A stretch of DNA of 64,000 nucleotides from Acidipropionibacterium timonense (GCF_900605005.1 NZ_LR027558.1:306588-370587), one strand, 5' to 3'; positions 52,698 through 61,531 are shown, numbered from the stretch's first letter. Notes: a model not told the origin generated them from the letters alone. Numbers and translations are program-made.

Positions 52698-53768
52698 TCA
52701 CGTGTGCCCGTGCTGGTGGTGCGCGTCCGGGTAGTGGGCATGGGTGTGCACCAGATGCTCGTGGGTGTGCTCATGGGTGTGACGCACCCCCGGCGGTACC
52801 GGCGGGTTGTGGGTGTGGTTGTGGTGCCCGTCGTCGTGACTGTGCTCGTGGGTGTGGGTCATCGGCTCATGGACGTGCTCGTGGACATGTCGCTCGGTGA
52901 GGTGGAGCCAGATGCCGAAGGCCATGAGCACGCCCGCCACGACGAGAGCCGGGGAGATCCGGTCTCCGAGGACGACCGCCAGGATCGCGCCGAAGAAGGG
53001 CGCCGTCGAGTAGTAGGCGCCGGCGCGGGCTGTGCCCAGGCGACGCATTCCCAGGATGAAGAGGACGAGGCTGACGCCGTAGGCCAGGACGCCCACCGCG
53101 GCCCCGGCCAGGAGAATCACGGGATGGGGGAGCTCCGCGCCGAGGACCAGGCCGAGCGCGAGATTGACCGGGCCGGCGACGAGCCCCTTGACCATGGCCA
53201 GCCAGGTGGCGTCGGTGAGGGCGATACGGCCGGTGAGGTTGTTGTCGACGCCCCAGCACAGGCAGGCACCGAGGATCGCCAGCGACGGCAGGACGCCGGC
53301 GAAGGATGGTTGCCCCGGACAACTGAGGACGATCGCACCGGCGGCGATGGAGACGAAACCCGCGACGATCCGTCGACTCGTCGCCTCCTTGAAGACGAAC
53401 CACGCGATGAGCGCGGTGAAGACACCTTCGGCGTTGAGCAGGAGGGATGCCCCCGAGGCGGGCATCGCCCGCAGCCCGACCATGAGCAGGAGCGGCCCCA
53501 TCGCCCCGCCGAACAGGACCGCCCCGACGAGGTACGGCACATCGCGTCGGGCCAGATGGACGGCGTCAACCCGCCGAAGTCGGCGGTGGAGGGCCAGGGC
53601 CAGGCCGGACGTCGTGTAGAGCAACCCGGCGAGCACCCAGGGGCTCGTCGAACCGAGGAGGAACTTGGCGACGGGCGCCCCCGCTCCGAAGAGCGCTGCC
53701 GACGTCAGGGTGGCGCGGCTCCGCGGTCGATACGGCTCATGGGGTCCATTGTGGTGCCGCGCCGCCAC
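52698..53768 (-). CDS. EamA/DMT-family transporter with a histidine-rich tail
   Basis: 356 residues with ten hydrophobic helices in two EamA repeats. A ~65-residue cytoplasmic-side tail follows in which about every second or third residue is His (HVHEHVHEP, THEHSHDDGHHNH, HTHEHTHEH). Such tails bind Zn, Ni or Co and occur in a recognised DMT subgroup, so metal-related control or transport is a possibility. GTG start assumed; the exact start is uncertain. 4 bp from the convergent sugar transporter. Confidence 0.85.
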   Translation of the reverse strand: MAARHHNGPHEPYRPRSRATLTSAALFGAGAPVAKFLLGSTSPWVLAGLLYTTSGLALALHRRLRRVDAVHLARRDVPYLVGAVLFGGAMGPLLLMVGLRAMPASGASLLLNAEGVFTALIAWFVFKEATSRRIVAGFVSIAAGAIVLSCPGQPSFAGVLPSLAILGACLCWGVDNNLTGRIALTDATWLAMVKGLVAGPVNLALGLVLGAELPHPVILLAGAAVGVLAYGVSLVLFILGMRRLGTARAGAYYSTAPFFGAILAVVLGDRISPALVVAGVLMAFGIWLHLTERHVHEHVHEPMTHTHEHSHDDGHHNHTHNPPVPPGVRHTHEHTHEHLVHTHAHYPDAHHQHGHT

Positions 53769-53829
53769 AGATCATCCACCGGTCCACGACGGTCGATCCA
53801 TCAACCCTTGTCAGGGCGTACATCAAGGG

Positions 53830-53902
53830 CGGCCCCGAAAGGATTCGAACCTTCGACACATGGTTTAGGAAACCACTGCTCTATCCCCTGAGCTACGGGG
53901 CC
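53830..53902 (-). tRNA. tRNA-Arg (anticodon CCU)
   Basis: On the minus strand the acceptor GGCCCCG/CGGGGCC, D-arm GCTCAGGGGATAGAGC, anticodon loop TTCCTAA giving CCT, and T-arm AGGTTCGAATCCT fold cleanly. Reads AGG codons. No CCA is encoded, in contrast to the tRNA-Thr and tRNA-Ala genes of this window. Confidence 0.95.
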
Positions 53903-53958
53903 CACCCGGCCATTGCCGGACCCCCACAGCCTAGTGTGCGCCGTCGGACCCGACCAAC

Positions 53959-55170
53959 TCAGCTCAATTCGTCGATCCGCCCGACGAAGAGCGGGGTCGC
54001 CGTCGCCGCGTGGACGATGGCGTAGAGGAAGGGCCGATCGATGACGAGTTCGTCACCGGGGAGCGGTGCGGCTGCATCGCCGACGTGAATCTCCGTCGCC
54101 GCTGCGGCCTCGATACCGCCCTCGGTCACCTTGATCCACGCCTCGTGGGCGATGTCCTGGATGAACAGTGGCTCATGGGTGGTCGACATCCGTCCGAACC
54201 TGGCCGCCGTCGGGTCGAAGGCGGAGACCAGGCCGGCGTCGACGAGCGCCTGCTTGGGTGACCGCCGGCAGCGTGACTCCCACTGCGGAAGGATGACCTG
54301 CATCCCGTCCTCGAGCTTCTTCGAGGAGTCCCCGGCAAGGGCGCACAACTCGACGACGGAGACCGTCTCCGGGTTCGAGCCCCGGTCCGGGAGGCCGACG
54401 ACGAGGTGGAAGTCCTCGTCGGCCAGGGGAATCGAGATTCCCGTCCAGGTGGACCTGCCGACATGGGAACTCGTGGATCCCAGCGACATCGCCAGGCCGG
54501 ACACCTGACGGTCGCCCGAGCGCCCGTGGAACGTCACGGTCTGCTCATGGGCGATGTGTCCCCACCGTGTCCTGAGGTGCAGCGCATTGACGAAAACCAG
54601 AGTCGTCTGCTCGTTGAAGGCGCCGTCGGCGAAGAGCTTGCCGATGGCTCCCTTCGTCGCCTCGGAGACCCAGTCGTTGAGCTCGCCGACCAGGTCGTCC
54701 TGGTGCCCCCGGGCGAAGGTGCCGACCGGGGACGACAGGGCCTCGAGGTCACTGCGGAACGAGCGCTGTACCGACAGATCATCCCTCACGACGACACGTC
54801 CGGCCGCCTCGAGCCCGACCTTGTCGGACGTGCGCGGGATGCGGGCGAGGCCCCACTCCAAGGCGTCCCGCGCCTGCTCCGGGGACACGCCGAGGACGCG
54901 CGCGAATTCGGAGCGCGTCCTCCCGTCCGCGCCCAGGGCGACGAGCGCGAGAGCCCATCCCAGCGACCACGGCGACCAGATCGTGTTGCCGGGGCGGGCC
55001 GTCGTCGACCGGTGCAGCGTGGCGGTCAAGGTCATGAGCGGCCAGGGCAGGGGACGTGCCCTGCCGGCTGTCTGGGCCTCGGGCATCGTCAGCTCCGCCG
55101 ACGAGCATCCTGACAGTCCGAACGCCGGCATCGCCAGGACGGGCAGCGTGAACAGATCGCGGCGGTGCAT
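53959..55170 (-). CDS. Serpin-family protease inhibitor, predicted lipoprotein
   Basis: 403 residues. The N-terminus MHRRDLF with a hydrophobic stretch and lipobox LSGC (Cys near 22) suggests a surface lipoprotein, with the twin Arg compatible with Tat export. The serpin fold is shown by NTIWSPWSLGWALAL, FVNALHLRTRWGH and IDRPFLYAIVHAAT. The hinge EGGIEAAAATE (about 348-358) has the small residues needed for loop insertion, so it should inhibit by the suicide mechanism. The reactive loop after it is short and contains GDAAAP; the target protease is not predictable. Confidence 0.92.
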   Translation of the reverse strand: MHRRDLFTLPVLAMPAFGLSGCSSAELTMPEAQTAGRARPLPWPLMTLTATLHRSTTARPGNTIWSPWSLGWALALVALGADGRTRSEFARVLGVSPEQARDALEWGLARIPRTSDKVGLEAAGRVVVRDDLSVQRSFRSDLEALSSPVGTFARGHQDDLVGELNDWVSEATKGAIGKLFADGAFNEQTTLVFVNALHLRTRWGHIAHEQTVTFHGRSGDRQVSGLAMSLGSTSSHVGRSTWTGISIPLADEDFHLVVGLPDRGSNPETVSVVELCALAGDSSKKLEDGMQVILPQWESRCRRSPKQALVDAGLVSAFDPTAARFGRMSTTHEPLFIQDIAHEAWIKVTEGGIEAAAATEIHVGDAAAPLPGDELVIDRPFLYAIVHAATATPLFVGRIDELS

Positions 55171-55206
55171 GCCACGTCCTCCTCCGGGAGCGAACAACCA
55201 CCTTCA

Positions 55207-55218
55207 CGGTAGCTACCG
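55207..55218. promoter_or_regulatory. Perfect 12-bp palindrome CGGTAGCTACCG in the serpin/UGPase intergenic region
   Basis: It lies 37 bp upstream of the serpin start codon on the minus strand and overlaps a possible minus-strand -10 (TACCGT). A regulator site for the serpin gene is possible. The divergent UGPase has its own TAGGAT -10 about 25 bp before its ATG together with a GGAAGGA ribosome site. Confidence 0.4.
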
Positions 55219-55315
55219 GCAGTGTCATGAAAGCCGATGTGCACGTGCCCTCCACGACCTGCGTTCGCGGATGTCGGCACCCCATAGGATTGTGGCAGCG
55301 ACCGGAAGGAACACC

Positions 55316-56713
55316 ATGAGCCAGTCAGGACTGGACGCCGCCCGCGCGAAGATGACCGAGGCCGGCGTCGACCCGGTGGCGATCGACGTCTTCGCCGCCT
55401 ACTACGCGCAGCTCGAGCAGGGGAGGACCGGGATCATCCCCGAGGACTCCATCAGCCCGCTGACCGACCCGCCCATGCTCGACGACATCACCGTGGACGA
55501 CGCCGCCGCGGCCGAGGCCCTCGACCACACCGTCATCATCAAGCTCAACGGGGGCCTGGGCACCTCGATGGGTCTGGACCGGGCCAAGTCCCTCCTCCCG
55601 GTGCGCGACGGCAAGACCTTCCTCGACATCCTCGTCGGCCAGATCCGCGCGGCCCGACGCCAGTACGGCGCCCGACTGCCGCTGCTGCTCATGGACTCCT
55701 TCAACACCCGCGACGACACCCTCGCACACTTGGCGCAGTACCCGGACATCGCCGTCGACGGGCTGCCCCTGGACTTCCTGCAGAACCGTGAGCCGAAGTT
55801 GCGTGCCGACGACCTCACCCCCGTCGAGTTCCCGGCCGATCCGCGGCTCGAGTGGTGCCCGCCGGGCCACGGAGACCTCTACACGGCGCTGCTCGGCTCC
55901 GGCGTCCTCGATGCCCTGCTCGACAAGGGCTACCGGTACGCCTCGGTGTCCAACGGGGACAACCTCGGCGCCACCCCGAACGCGCGCATCGCCGGATGGT
56001 TCGCGTCCTCGGGGGCCCCGTACGCCGCCGAGCTGTGCCGGCGCACCATCAATGATCGCAAGGGTGGCCACCTGGCCGTCCGCAGGTCCGACGGCCGCCT
56101 CATCCTGCGTGACACCGCCCAGACCGCCCCCGAGGAGATGGACTACTTCACCGACGAGAACCGTCACCCCTACTTCCACACCAACAACCTGTGGTTCGAC
56201 CTGCGCGCCCTGCGGGACGTGCTCGCCGAACGCCACGGGGTCATGGGTCTGGCCCTCATCCGCAACGAGAAGACGGTCGACCCCAGGGACTCCTCGACGA
56301 CCCCGGTCGTCCAGGTGGAGTCGGCGATGGGTGCTGCGATCGAGGTCTTCGAGGGTGCCACGTGCATCTGCGTCGATCGCTCCCGATTCCTGCCGGTCAA
56401 GACGACGAACGAGCTGCTCCTGCTCCGTTCTGACGTCTACCGTCTCGACGAGTCCGACCACCTGGTCAAGACGACCGACACGACCTGCGCCGTCGACCTC
56501 GACAAGGAGTTCTACAAAAAGGTCGGCGACTTCGAGCGGCGTGTTCCCGAGCCGCCGTCCCTGCGAGAGGCCACCTCGCTCACCGTCGTCGGCGACGTCA
56601 CCTTCGGCAGTGGGGTCGTCGTCCGCGGCGACGCGAGGGTCGAGGCCGAGCAGGCGGCGTCGATCCCGGACGGAGCCGTCCTCAGCGGCGACGTCGTCCC
56701 GTCGTCCCGGTGA
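55316..56713 (+). CDS. UTP-glucose-1-phosphate uridylyltransferase, eukaryote-like UDPGP family
   Basis: The 465-residue enzyme makes UDP-glucose. It belongs to the UDPGP superfamily rather than bacterial GalU: nucleotide loop IIKLNGGLGTSMG (74-86), AKSLLPVRDGKTFLDI, LMDSFNTRDDT, VSNGDNLGATPN, and a C-terminal left-handed beta-helix-like end (LTVVGDVTFGSGVVVRGDARV). In mycobacteria galU lies at the corresponding place near glp/glpR (from memory). The GTGA overlap links it to the small gene downstream. Confidence 0.95.
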   Translation: MSQSGLDAARAKMTEAGVDPVAIDVFAAYYAQLEQGRTGIIPEDSISPLTDPPMLDDITVDDAAAAEALDHTVIIKLNGGLGTSMGLDRAKSLLPVRDGKTFLDILVGQIRAARRQYGARLPLLLMDSFNTRDDTLAHLAQYPDIAVDGLPLDFLQNREPKLRADDLTPVEFPADPRLEWCPPGHGDLYTALLGSGVLDALLDKGYRYASVSNGDNLGATPNARIAGWFASSGAPYAAELCRRTINDRKGGHLAVRRSDGRLILRDTAQTAPEEMDYFTDENRHPYFHTNNLWFDLRALRDVLAERHGVMGLALIRNEKTVDPRDSSTTPVVQVESAMGAAIEVFEGATCICVDRSRFLPVKTTNELLLLRSDVYRLDESDHLVKTTDTTCAVDLDKEFYKKVGDFERRVPEPPSLREATSLTVVGDVTFGSGVVVRGDARVEAEQAASIPDGAVLSGDVVPSSR

Positions 56714-57084
56714 CCCACTCGGCGGCTCAGGCGTGGACGGCCATCGGTGCCGTCCTTGCCGGGCAACGGCTCCGACCCCCGGAGACGGCGAGCTGGGAGG
56801 GATCCGACGTCGTCGCCTGGTTGTCCGAGCAGGGCTGGACGGGTGAGCGCCTGAGGGCCAGGCGTGACGCCGCGCAGGACTCCCGCGCTCCGTGGCCGCA
56901 ACGGCTTCCCGACGATCTGGCCTCAGGGCTCGAGTTCGCCCGGTACGGGGCACTGCTGGCCCAGGTGCGTCGGCTCACCGGTCTGGACGGTCTCCATCCG
57001 GCGATCCACCGCGGGGCCGCGACCATCGGTCCGGAGGAGGCGCGTCTGCTCGCCGAGGTGCCCCCGCACCACGTCGTCCGCTGA
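56710..57084 (+). CDS. Hypothetical 124-residue protein coupled to UGPase
   Basis: Soluble, Ala/Arg-rich, with pattern VVAWLSEQGWTGERLRARRDAAQ and FARYGALLAQVRRLTGLDGLHPAIHRGA. Not recognised. GTG start overlapping the UGPase stop (GTGA). It ends just before a strong bidirectional terminator. Confidence 0.7.
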   Translation: MTHSAAQAWTAIGAVLAGQRLRPPETASWEGSDVVAWLSEQGWTGERLRARRDAAQDSRAPWPQRLPDDLASGLEFARYGALLAQVRRLTGLDGLHPAIHRGAATIGPEEARLLAEVPPHHVVR

Positions 57085-57136
57085 GACGGCGATGCCCGTC
57101 CGGGTTCGGGCCGACGGGCCCATGGGCACCCAGAAC

Positions 57137-57174
57137 GTGCAGAACCCCCGGTCGGGTGACCGGGGGTTCTGCAC
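57137..57174. terminator. Strong bidirectional terminator, 17-bp perfect stem
   Basis: GTGCAGAACCCCCGGTC (57137-57153), loop GGGT, and its exact complement (57158-57174). The two arms are fully paired and stop the convergent transcripts of the UGPase group and mscL. No U-tract is present; the stem itself is exceptionally stable. Confidence 0.85.
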
Positions 57175-57202
57175 GGCGCCGACGGTACGTCGGAGGCCGG
57201 GC

Positions 57203-57571
57203 TCAGTTCTTCGAGGCGAGCAGGTCGCGGATCTCGGTGAGGAGCTCCTCGGTGGTCGGCTCCGGGGCGTCCTCCTGGATGCCCTTGGCGGCCTTGCGAT
57301 GAGCGATGGCCATCTCGTAGGGCTTGACGACGCCGAAGTACACGACGAAGGCGAGCACGACGAAGGCGATGAGGTCGGTGAGGAAGACGCCGACGTGGAC
57401 GCCTCCGGGGACCCACGAGGAGAAGTTCGGCGTGCCACCGAGCTTGCCGAGCAGGTCCATGACGATGGCGGTGAATGACTTGACGACGGTGGCGAAGGCG
57501 CCACCGATGATGAACGCGACGGCCAGTTCGATGAGGTTGCCGCGCAGGAGGAAGTCCTTGAATCCCTTCAC
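57203..57571 (-). CDS. mscL: Large-conductance mechanosensitive channel MscL
   Basis: 122 residues: KGFKDFLLRGNLIELAVAFIIGGAFATVV (N-terminal helix and TM1), TM2 LTDLIAFVVLAFVVYFGV, and a C-terminal helical bundle. It opens under membrane tension to release solutes. The GTG at 57571 fits the invariant MKGFKDF start and has GGAAAGGAA upstream. Last gene of the minus-strand row ygfA-fmdB-SAF-mscL, but with its own upstream region of ~150 nt. Confidence 0.96.
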   Translation of the reverse strand: MKGFKDFLLRGNLIELAVAFIIGGAFATVVKSFTAIVMDLLGKLGGTPNFSSWVPGGVHVGVFLTDLIAFVVLAFVVYFGVVKPYEMAIAHRKAAKGIQEDAPEPTTEELLTEIRDLLASKN

Positions 57572-57659
57572 GGGAGTTCCTTTCCGCTGGGTGTCGCCCG
57601 ATGAGCGGGCGGTGGGGCACCGGGCAACGAGTCTAGGACACCGCCATGAAAAATCTTGC

Positions 57660-57691
57660 ATTCATGGCCGGGTGTTTCGTTCTGCATGAAT
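57660..57691. repeat. AT-rich inverted repeat upstream of mscL
   Basis: ATTCATG (57660-57666) and CATGAAT (57685-57691) flank an 18-nt centre, in a notably AT-rich patch for this sequence (57645-57700). TTGCA precedes the first arm and follows the second. It lies between mscL and the SAF-domain gene. A candidate regulatory site or promoter UP-region for mscL. Confidence 0.4.
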
Positions 57692-57723
57692 TTCCTTGCA
57701 CAGTGGCATGGGCATCATTCGTC

Positions 57724-58386
57724 TCATCGCACGACCAGACCGATCGTGCTGTTCGAGGACTGGACGGCGATCTCGGCCGCTGACCGTTCGTCGGTGGCGA
57801 CGACGACCAGCCCGGTTCCGTTGTCACCGAGCAGGCCCCCGCCGGAGGGGTGCGGGAGCGCCCGGATGACGGCGTCGGCGGCGATGACCTTGGCTGCTCC
57901 GGACTCGCCGCTGACGACTGACACCTTCTGGCCGACTCTCAGCATCGACAGCAGTGCCGGATCGGACAGGTGGACGCCGACCAGGGCCTGGCCCTTGGAC
58001 CCGGCCGCAGCGGTGAGGAAGGAGGCGTCGGTGACGGCGGCACCCTTCGGCAGGTCGGCGACGACAGTCCGGCCGACGACCTCCTCGGGACGACTGCGGG
58101 CACCGTCGGGGGCCAGGTCGAGCGGCATGTCGACGACACGCACCTGGGAGGAGGTGACGGCACTGCCCCCGGGAATGCGCGTGGAGGCCACGACGACCGG
58201 AACGGTGCCTGCCGGGGCGCGATGCATGGCCGTCGTCGCCAGGAAGACCGCAGCGGCCGCCAGGAGGGCGGCGAGCAGCCGGCGATGTCGGGCGACCAAG
58301 ACGTGCAGGCTGCGCCCAGCGCTGTGGCCTCGGGCGGATCGGGATCTGGGTCGGGTCTGGTGGGGGCGGGTGGACGAACCTCTCAT
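57724..58386 (-). CDS. SAF-domain protein (CpaB/RcpC-like), membrane anchored
   Basis: 220 residues: basic cytoplasmic N-terminus, one membrane helix (about 36-54), then an SAF domain (VPVVVASTRIPGGSAVTSSQVRVVDMP...ADLPKGAAVTDASF) as in Flp-pilus CpaB and flagellar FlgA-like proteins. No pilus genes are present, and in actinobacteria this single SAF gene commonly sits between fmdB and mscL. Role unknown. Confidence 0.82.
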   Translation of the reverse strand: MRGSSTRPHQTRPRSRSARGHSAGRSLHVLVARHRRLLAALLAAAAVFLATTAMHRAPAGTVPVVVASTRIPGGSAVTSSQVRVVDMPLDLAPDGARSRPEEVVGRTVVADLPKGAAVTDASFLTAAAGSKGQALVGVHLSDPALLSMLRVGQKVSVVSGESGAAKVIAADAVIRALPHPSGGGLLGDNGTGLVVVATDERSAAEIAVQSSNSTIGLVVR

Positions 58387-58446
58387 GCCCCAGTTATCGG
58401 GGCGTCAGCCTCGATCGGGACAGTTGTCCACAGATTGAAGACGAAA

Positions 58447-58761
58447 TCAGTTCGCGGCGGCCTTGGCTGGGGATGACGCGGAGGAACTCTGGCTCGCCGT
58501 CGAGGAGGTCGAGGGCGAGGAGGAGGTCGTCGACGAGCCGTCGGAGGAGTCCGAACTGGCCACGGCGGCCTTGGCGGCACCGCTCGTGTGGTTGTCGGTC
58601 GAGTAGAAGCCAGATCCCTTGAAGACGACGCCGACCGCACTGAACACCTTGCGCAGTGAGCCGTGACAGGTCGGGCAGACGGTCAGAGCGTCGTCGCTGA
58701 ACCGCTGGAAGATCTCCAGGTCCCTGCCGCAATCGGTGCATCGGTACTGGTAGGTGGGCAT
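58447..58761 (-). CDS. FmdB-family zinc ribbon protein
   Basis: 104 residues: an N-terminal zinc ribbon with Cys8, Cys11, Cys29 and Cys32 (YRCTDCG...CPTCHG), then VVFKGSGFYSTD and a ~45-residue Ser/Ala/Thr-rich disordered tail. Mycobacterial homologues of this family have been linked to redox-regulated chaperone function (from memory). Start MPTYQYRC is diagnostic. Confidence 0.92.
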   Translation of the reverse strand: MPTYQYRCTDCGRDLEIFQRFSDDALTVCPTCHGSLRKVFSAVGVVFKGSGFYSTDNHTSGAAKAAVASSDSSDGSSTTSSSPSTSSTASQSSSASSPAKAAAN

Positions 58762-58831
58762 GTTCTCCTCGTTCCGGGGCGGCCCCGGAAGCCGGGCCGG
58801 ACCACTGGCCCATGATAGGCGGGCGATCGAG

Positions 58832-59458
58832 TCAACTGAAATCACCGTCCATCCCGTACGCCGAGGGGGCAGCGACCGGAGTGCGCAACCCTGACGGCGT
58901 GAGGACGGCGTCGACCGGCACGTCCCAGGGTTCTCGCGGCACCCGGTCGACGACGTCCTCGTCGTCGACGACCGCCCACACCGACGCCCCCGGTCGTCGC
59001 GATCCGAGCGCGCGGTCGTACCAGCCACCACCGACGCCGACCCGGTAGCCCTGACGATCGACCCACAGGGCCGAGCACAGGACGACCTGCGCCTCGCCGA
59101 TGGCCCCGACCTCGAGCAGCGTGCCGTTCGGCTCCGGGATGCCCCACAGGCCCAGGCGCAGGGCGTCCGGGTCGTACCAGCCCCAGGCGGGTCGTCCGAG
59201 CCCGTGACCGTGTCCGTCGGTGAGCACCGGCACGAGCACCCGGGCCCCTCGCTGGTGCAGCTCCCGCGCCAGGTCGAGGGTTCCCGGTTCGTCCCCGCAC
59301 GACAGGTACGTGCACACCGTCTCGACGCCGGCCAGGGATGCCAGGGCTGCCCGGGTGCGGTCGGCGTCGAGACGGTGCCGCCGGGCTCGGCGGTCCGCCC
59401 GAGCCTGCCGGCCCCGGCGTCTCCACTCGCGCTTGAGCTGGGCCACGTCCTCGTCCAT
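58832..59458 (-). CDS. 5-formyltetrahydrofolate cyclo-ligase
   Basis: Converts 5-formyl-THF to methenyl-THF with ATP. 208 residues: N-terminal basic helix (KREWRRRGRQARADR), YLSCGDEPGTLDLAREL, and the ATP-site VGVGGGWYDRALG followed by LTPSG. Leaderless start: TACGGT (59470 to 59465), 6-nt gap. Divergent from the gephyrin-like gene. Confidence 0.92.
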   Translation of the reverse strand: MDEDVAQLKREWRRRGRQARADRRARRHRLDADRTRAALASLAGVETVCTYLSCGDEPGTLDLARELHQRGARVLVPVLTDGHGHGLGRPAWGWYDPDALRLGLWGIPEPNGTLLEVGAIGEAQVVLCSALWVDRQGYRVGVGGGWYDRALGSRRPGASVWAVVDDEDVVDRVPREPWDVPVDAVLTPSGLRTPVAAPSAYGMDGDFS

Positions 59459-59525
59459 GGACCAACCGTAGGTGCTCCGCCGCGTCGTCGTCCCAAGGAA
59501 CGGGCGTCGGTCCTAGTCTGGCGCC

Positions 59526-60800
59526 ATGGCGCTGTTCCGCAGGAAGAAGGTCGAGACGGATGACGAGGCCCCGGTCGACGAGGTGACTCGTCTGCCCGGG
59601 ACGCCCGGGGAGGACGCCTTCGGACGCAGACCCATCGCCGCCCAGCGTGACTACCTCGTCTCCCTCGTCAAGCCGCTCAGCCCCTTTGGTCTGAGCATCA
59701 CCGACGCCCACGGGTTGGCCCTGTGCGAGAACGTTCCGGCACCCGAGGACGTCCCGCACGAGACGACCGCCGCGATCGACGGCTATGCCCTGGCGTCGTC
59801 ATCGACGCGGTTCGCCGGACGACCCGACGAGGTGCGCGTGCAGGTCGACCGGCGTCCGCCCAGCCCGGTCACCGAGGGGACGGCGGTGCTCGTCATGGCC
59901 GGGGCCCGGCTTCCGCGGGGCACCGACGCCGTCGCCTCGGCGAGCCACATGGACGCCGACGGTGAGCTCGTCTTCACCCAGCCGCTCACCCAGTGGTCGG
60001 GCTGCCGACTGGCCGGTACCGATTTCCTCGCGGGCGAGACGTTGCTGCACAAGGGCACGACGATCCACGCGGGATCGGTCGCGCTGCTGGCCAACGCCGG
60101 CGTCGACAAGGTGCTGGCGCGACCGCGCCCCCGGGTCGTCGTCATCGGGACCGGCGGGGGACAGCCCGGGGAGGGCGTGCCCACCCTCGACACCACCGCG
60201 CGGACCGTGGCGGCGGCCGCCCACGTCTCGGGAGCACACGTGTGGCGGGTCGAGGCCGACGGCCAGGATCTCGACGCCCTGCGGGACACCGTCACCGACC
60301 AGCTCATCCGGGCCGACCTCGTCCTGGCGACGAGCGACCGCATGGTTCCCGGGGACCGCGACCCCGTGTCCGTCCTGCTGCCCGAACTCGGCGCCACCGA
60401 CTTCTGCCAGGTGGCCATGGCTCCCGGGTCCCTGCACGGGTTCGGTCTGGTCGGACCGGATGAGACGCCGTTGCTCGTCCTGCCGACGGGCCCCGGGGCC
60501 GCGCTGGCCTCCTTCCATGCCTTCGCCCTACCCATGCTGCGCGCCATGGCCGGCGCCGCCGCAGGTGACGTCCTGCACGTTCCGACGACGGTGCCCTTCG
60601 GCCCCGATCCCGAGCTGACGACGTTCCGTCCGGTGCGGCTCGTGCGGACCGATGGGCACCTGGCGATGGAACCGGTCGGGACCGGCGACATCACCCACGT
60701 GCCCTCCTTGGCCGCGGCCGATGCCATCGCCGTCGTCGAACCCGGGTTGACGACCGTCGGGGTCGGGACGCCGGTGGACTGCTGGCCCCTGTCGCGATGA
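59526..60800 (+). CDS. Gephyrin/MoeA-fold protein (Glp-like) with degenerate active-site motifs
   Basis: 424 residues with MoeA domain order: ~35-residue extra N-terminus, AAIDGYALA (84-88 IDGYA), GTDAVASASHMDADG, and the MPT-binding domain. Canonical MoeA motifs are replaced: GTGGGQPGEG where STGDEL is usual and VLPTGPGAALASF where GLPGNPVS is usual. In Corynebacterium the equivalent protein (Glp) is a cell-division factor binding FtsZ and the membrane receptor GlpR, which is encoded two genes downstream here (61686). Divisome function is therefore more likely than molybdenum insertion. Leaderless ATG: TAGTCT, 6-nt gap. Confidence 0.85.
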   Translation: MALFRRKKVETDDEAPVDEVTRLPGTPGEDAFGRRPIAAQRDYLVSLVKPLSPFGLSITDAHGLALCENVPAPEDVPHETTAAIDGYALASSSTRFAGRPDEVRVQVDRRPPSPVTEGTAVLVMAGARLPRGTDAVASASHMDADGELVFTQPLTQWSGCRLAGTDFLAGETLLHKGTTIHAGSVALLANAGVDKVLARPRPRVVVIGTGGGQPGEGVPTLDTTARTVAAAAHVSGAHVWRVEADGQDLDALRDTVTDQLIRADLVLATSDRMVPGDRDPVSVLLPELGATDFCQVAMAPGSLHGFGLVGPDETPLLVLPTGPGAALASFHAFALPMLRAMAGAAAGDVLHVPTTVPFGPDPELTTFRPVRLVRTDGHLAMEPVGTGDITHVPSLAAADAIAVVEPGLTTVGVGTPVDCWPLSR

Positions 60801-61531
60801 CCTCGTTCCACGGCCCGGCCCCGGACGGCGCACGGCTCACGCCAGCGCCCATGCCCTACGGGGTCGAGCTGCCCAGCCGGGACCGCTGGCCGGTCACCCT
60901 CCGCGCCGGCGCGGTCGTCCTTCGTCCCCTCGTGCGACGTGACCACGCCCAGTGGTCGAGCGTGCGCGAACGCGACTGGGACTGGCTCAGTCCGTGGGAG
61001 GCGACCCGACCGCCGACGAGCACCGAACCCATCCCGACCTTCGCCCGGATGATCGCCCGCAATGAGCGGCGGGCCCGACGGCACGAGCTGCTTCCCTGGG
61101 CGCTGGCGTGGGACGAGGGCTGGCCGCAGGCTCCGACGCGTCGTCCCGATCGCCTGCCACTGGTCGGCCAGTTCACGGTGTTCCAGATCTCCCACGGGTC
61201 GGCACTGTCGTGCTCGATGGGGTACTGGGTCGCTGCCGACCGGGCAGGTCAGGGCATCGTCCCGACCGCCCTGGCGCTGGCCTGTGACTACGTCTTCCAG
61301 GTCATGGGTCTGCACCGTGTCGAGGTGTGCGTCCGACCGGAGAACGCCCCGAGTCTGCGGGTCGTCGAGAAGGTCGGCATGGTCGAGGAGGGGACGCGCG
61401 CGCGGTTCCTCCACATCGACGGCGACTGGCGCGACCACCGGGTGTTCCGGATGATGCCGCAGGACCACCCGCGCGGGGTTCTGCACGACTACCTGGAGCG
61501 GCACGTCCTGCCGGGATCGCCGCTGACCTGA
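60797..61531 (+). CDS. RimJ-like GNAT N-acetyltransferase
   Basis: 244 residues: VTLRAGAVVLRPLVRRDHAQW at the start of the GNAT fold, MGYWVAADRAGQGIVPTALALACDYVF (acetyl-CoA loop region), VEVCVRPENAPSLRVVEKVGM. It belongs to the ribosomal-protein/alanine acetyltransferase group. ATGA overlap with the gephyrin-like gene; the order moeA/glp - rimJ - glpR/sepX is conserved in actinobacteria. Confidence 0.9.
   Translation: MTSFHGPAPDGARLTPAPMPYGVELPSRDRWPVTLRAGAVVLRPLVRRDHAQWSSVRERDWDWLSPWEATRPPTSTEPIPTFARMIARNERRARRHELLPWALAWDEGWPQAPTRRPDRLPLVGQFTVFQISHGSALSCSMGYWVAADRAGQGIVPTALALACDYVFQVMGLHRVEVCVRPENAPSLRVVEKVGMVEEGTRARFLHIDGDWRDHRVFRMMPQDHPRGVLHDYLERHVLPGSPLT

Noticed and set aside
57137-57174. 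Hairpin as a CRISPR repeat or IS end
   Set aside because: Single copy in the window, located exactly between convergent gene ends; terminator explains it.
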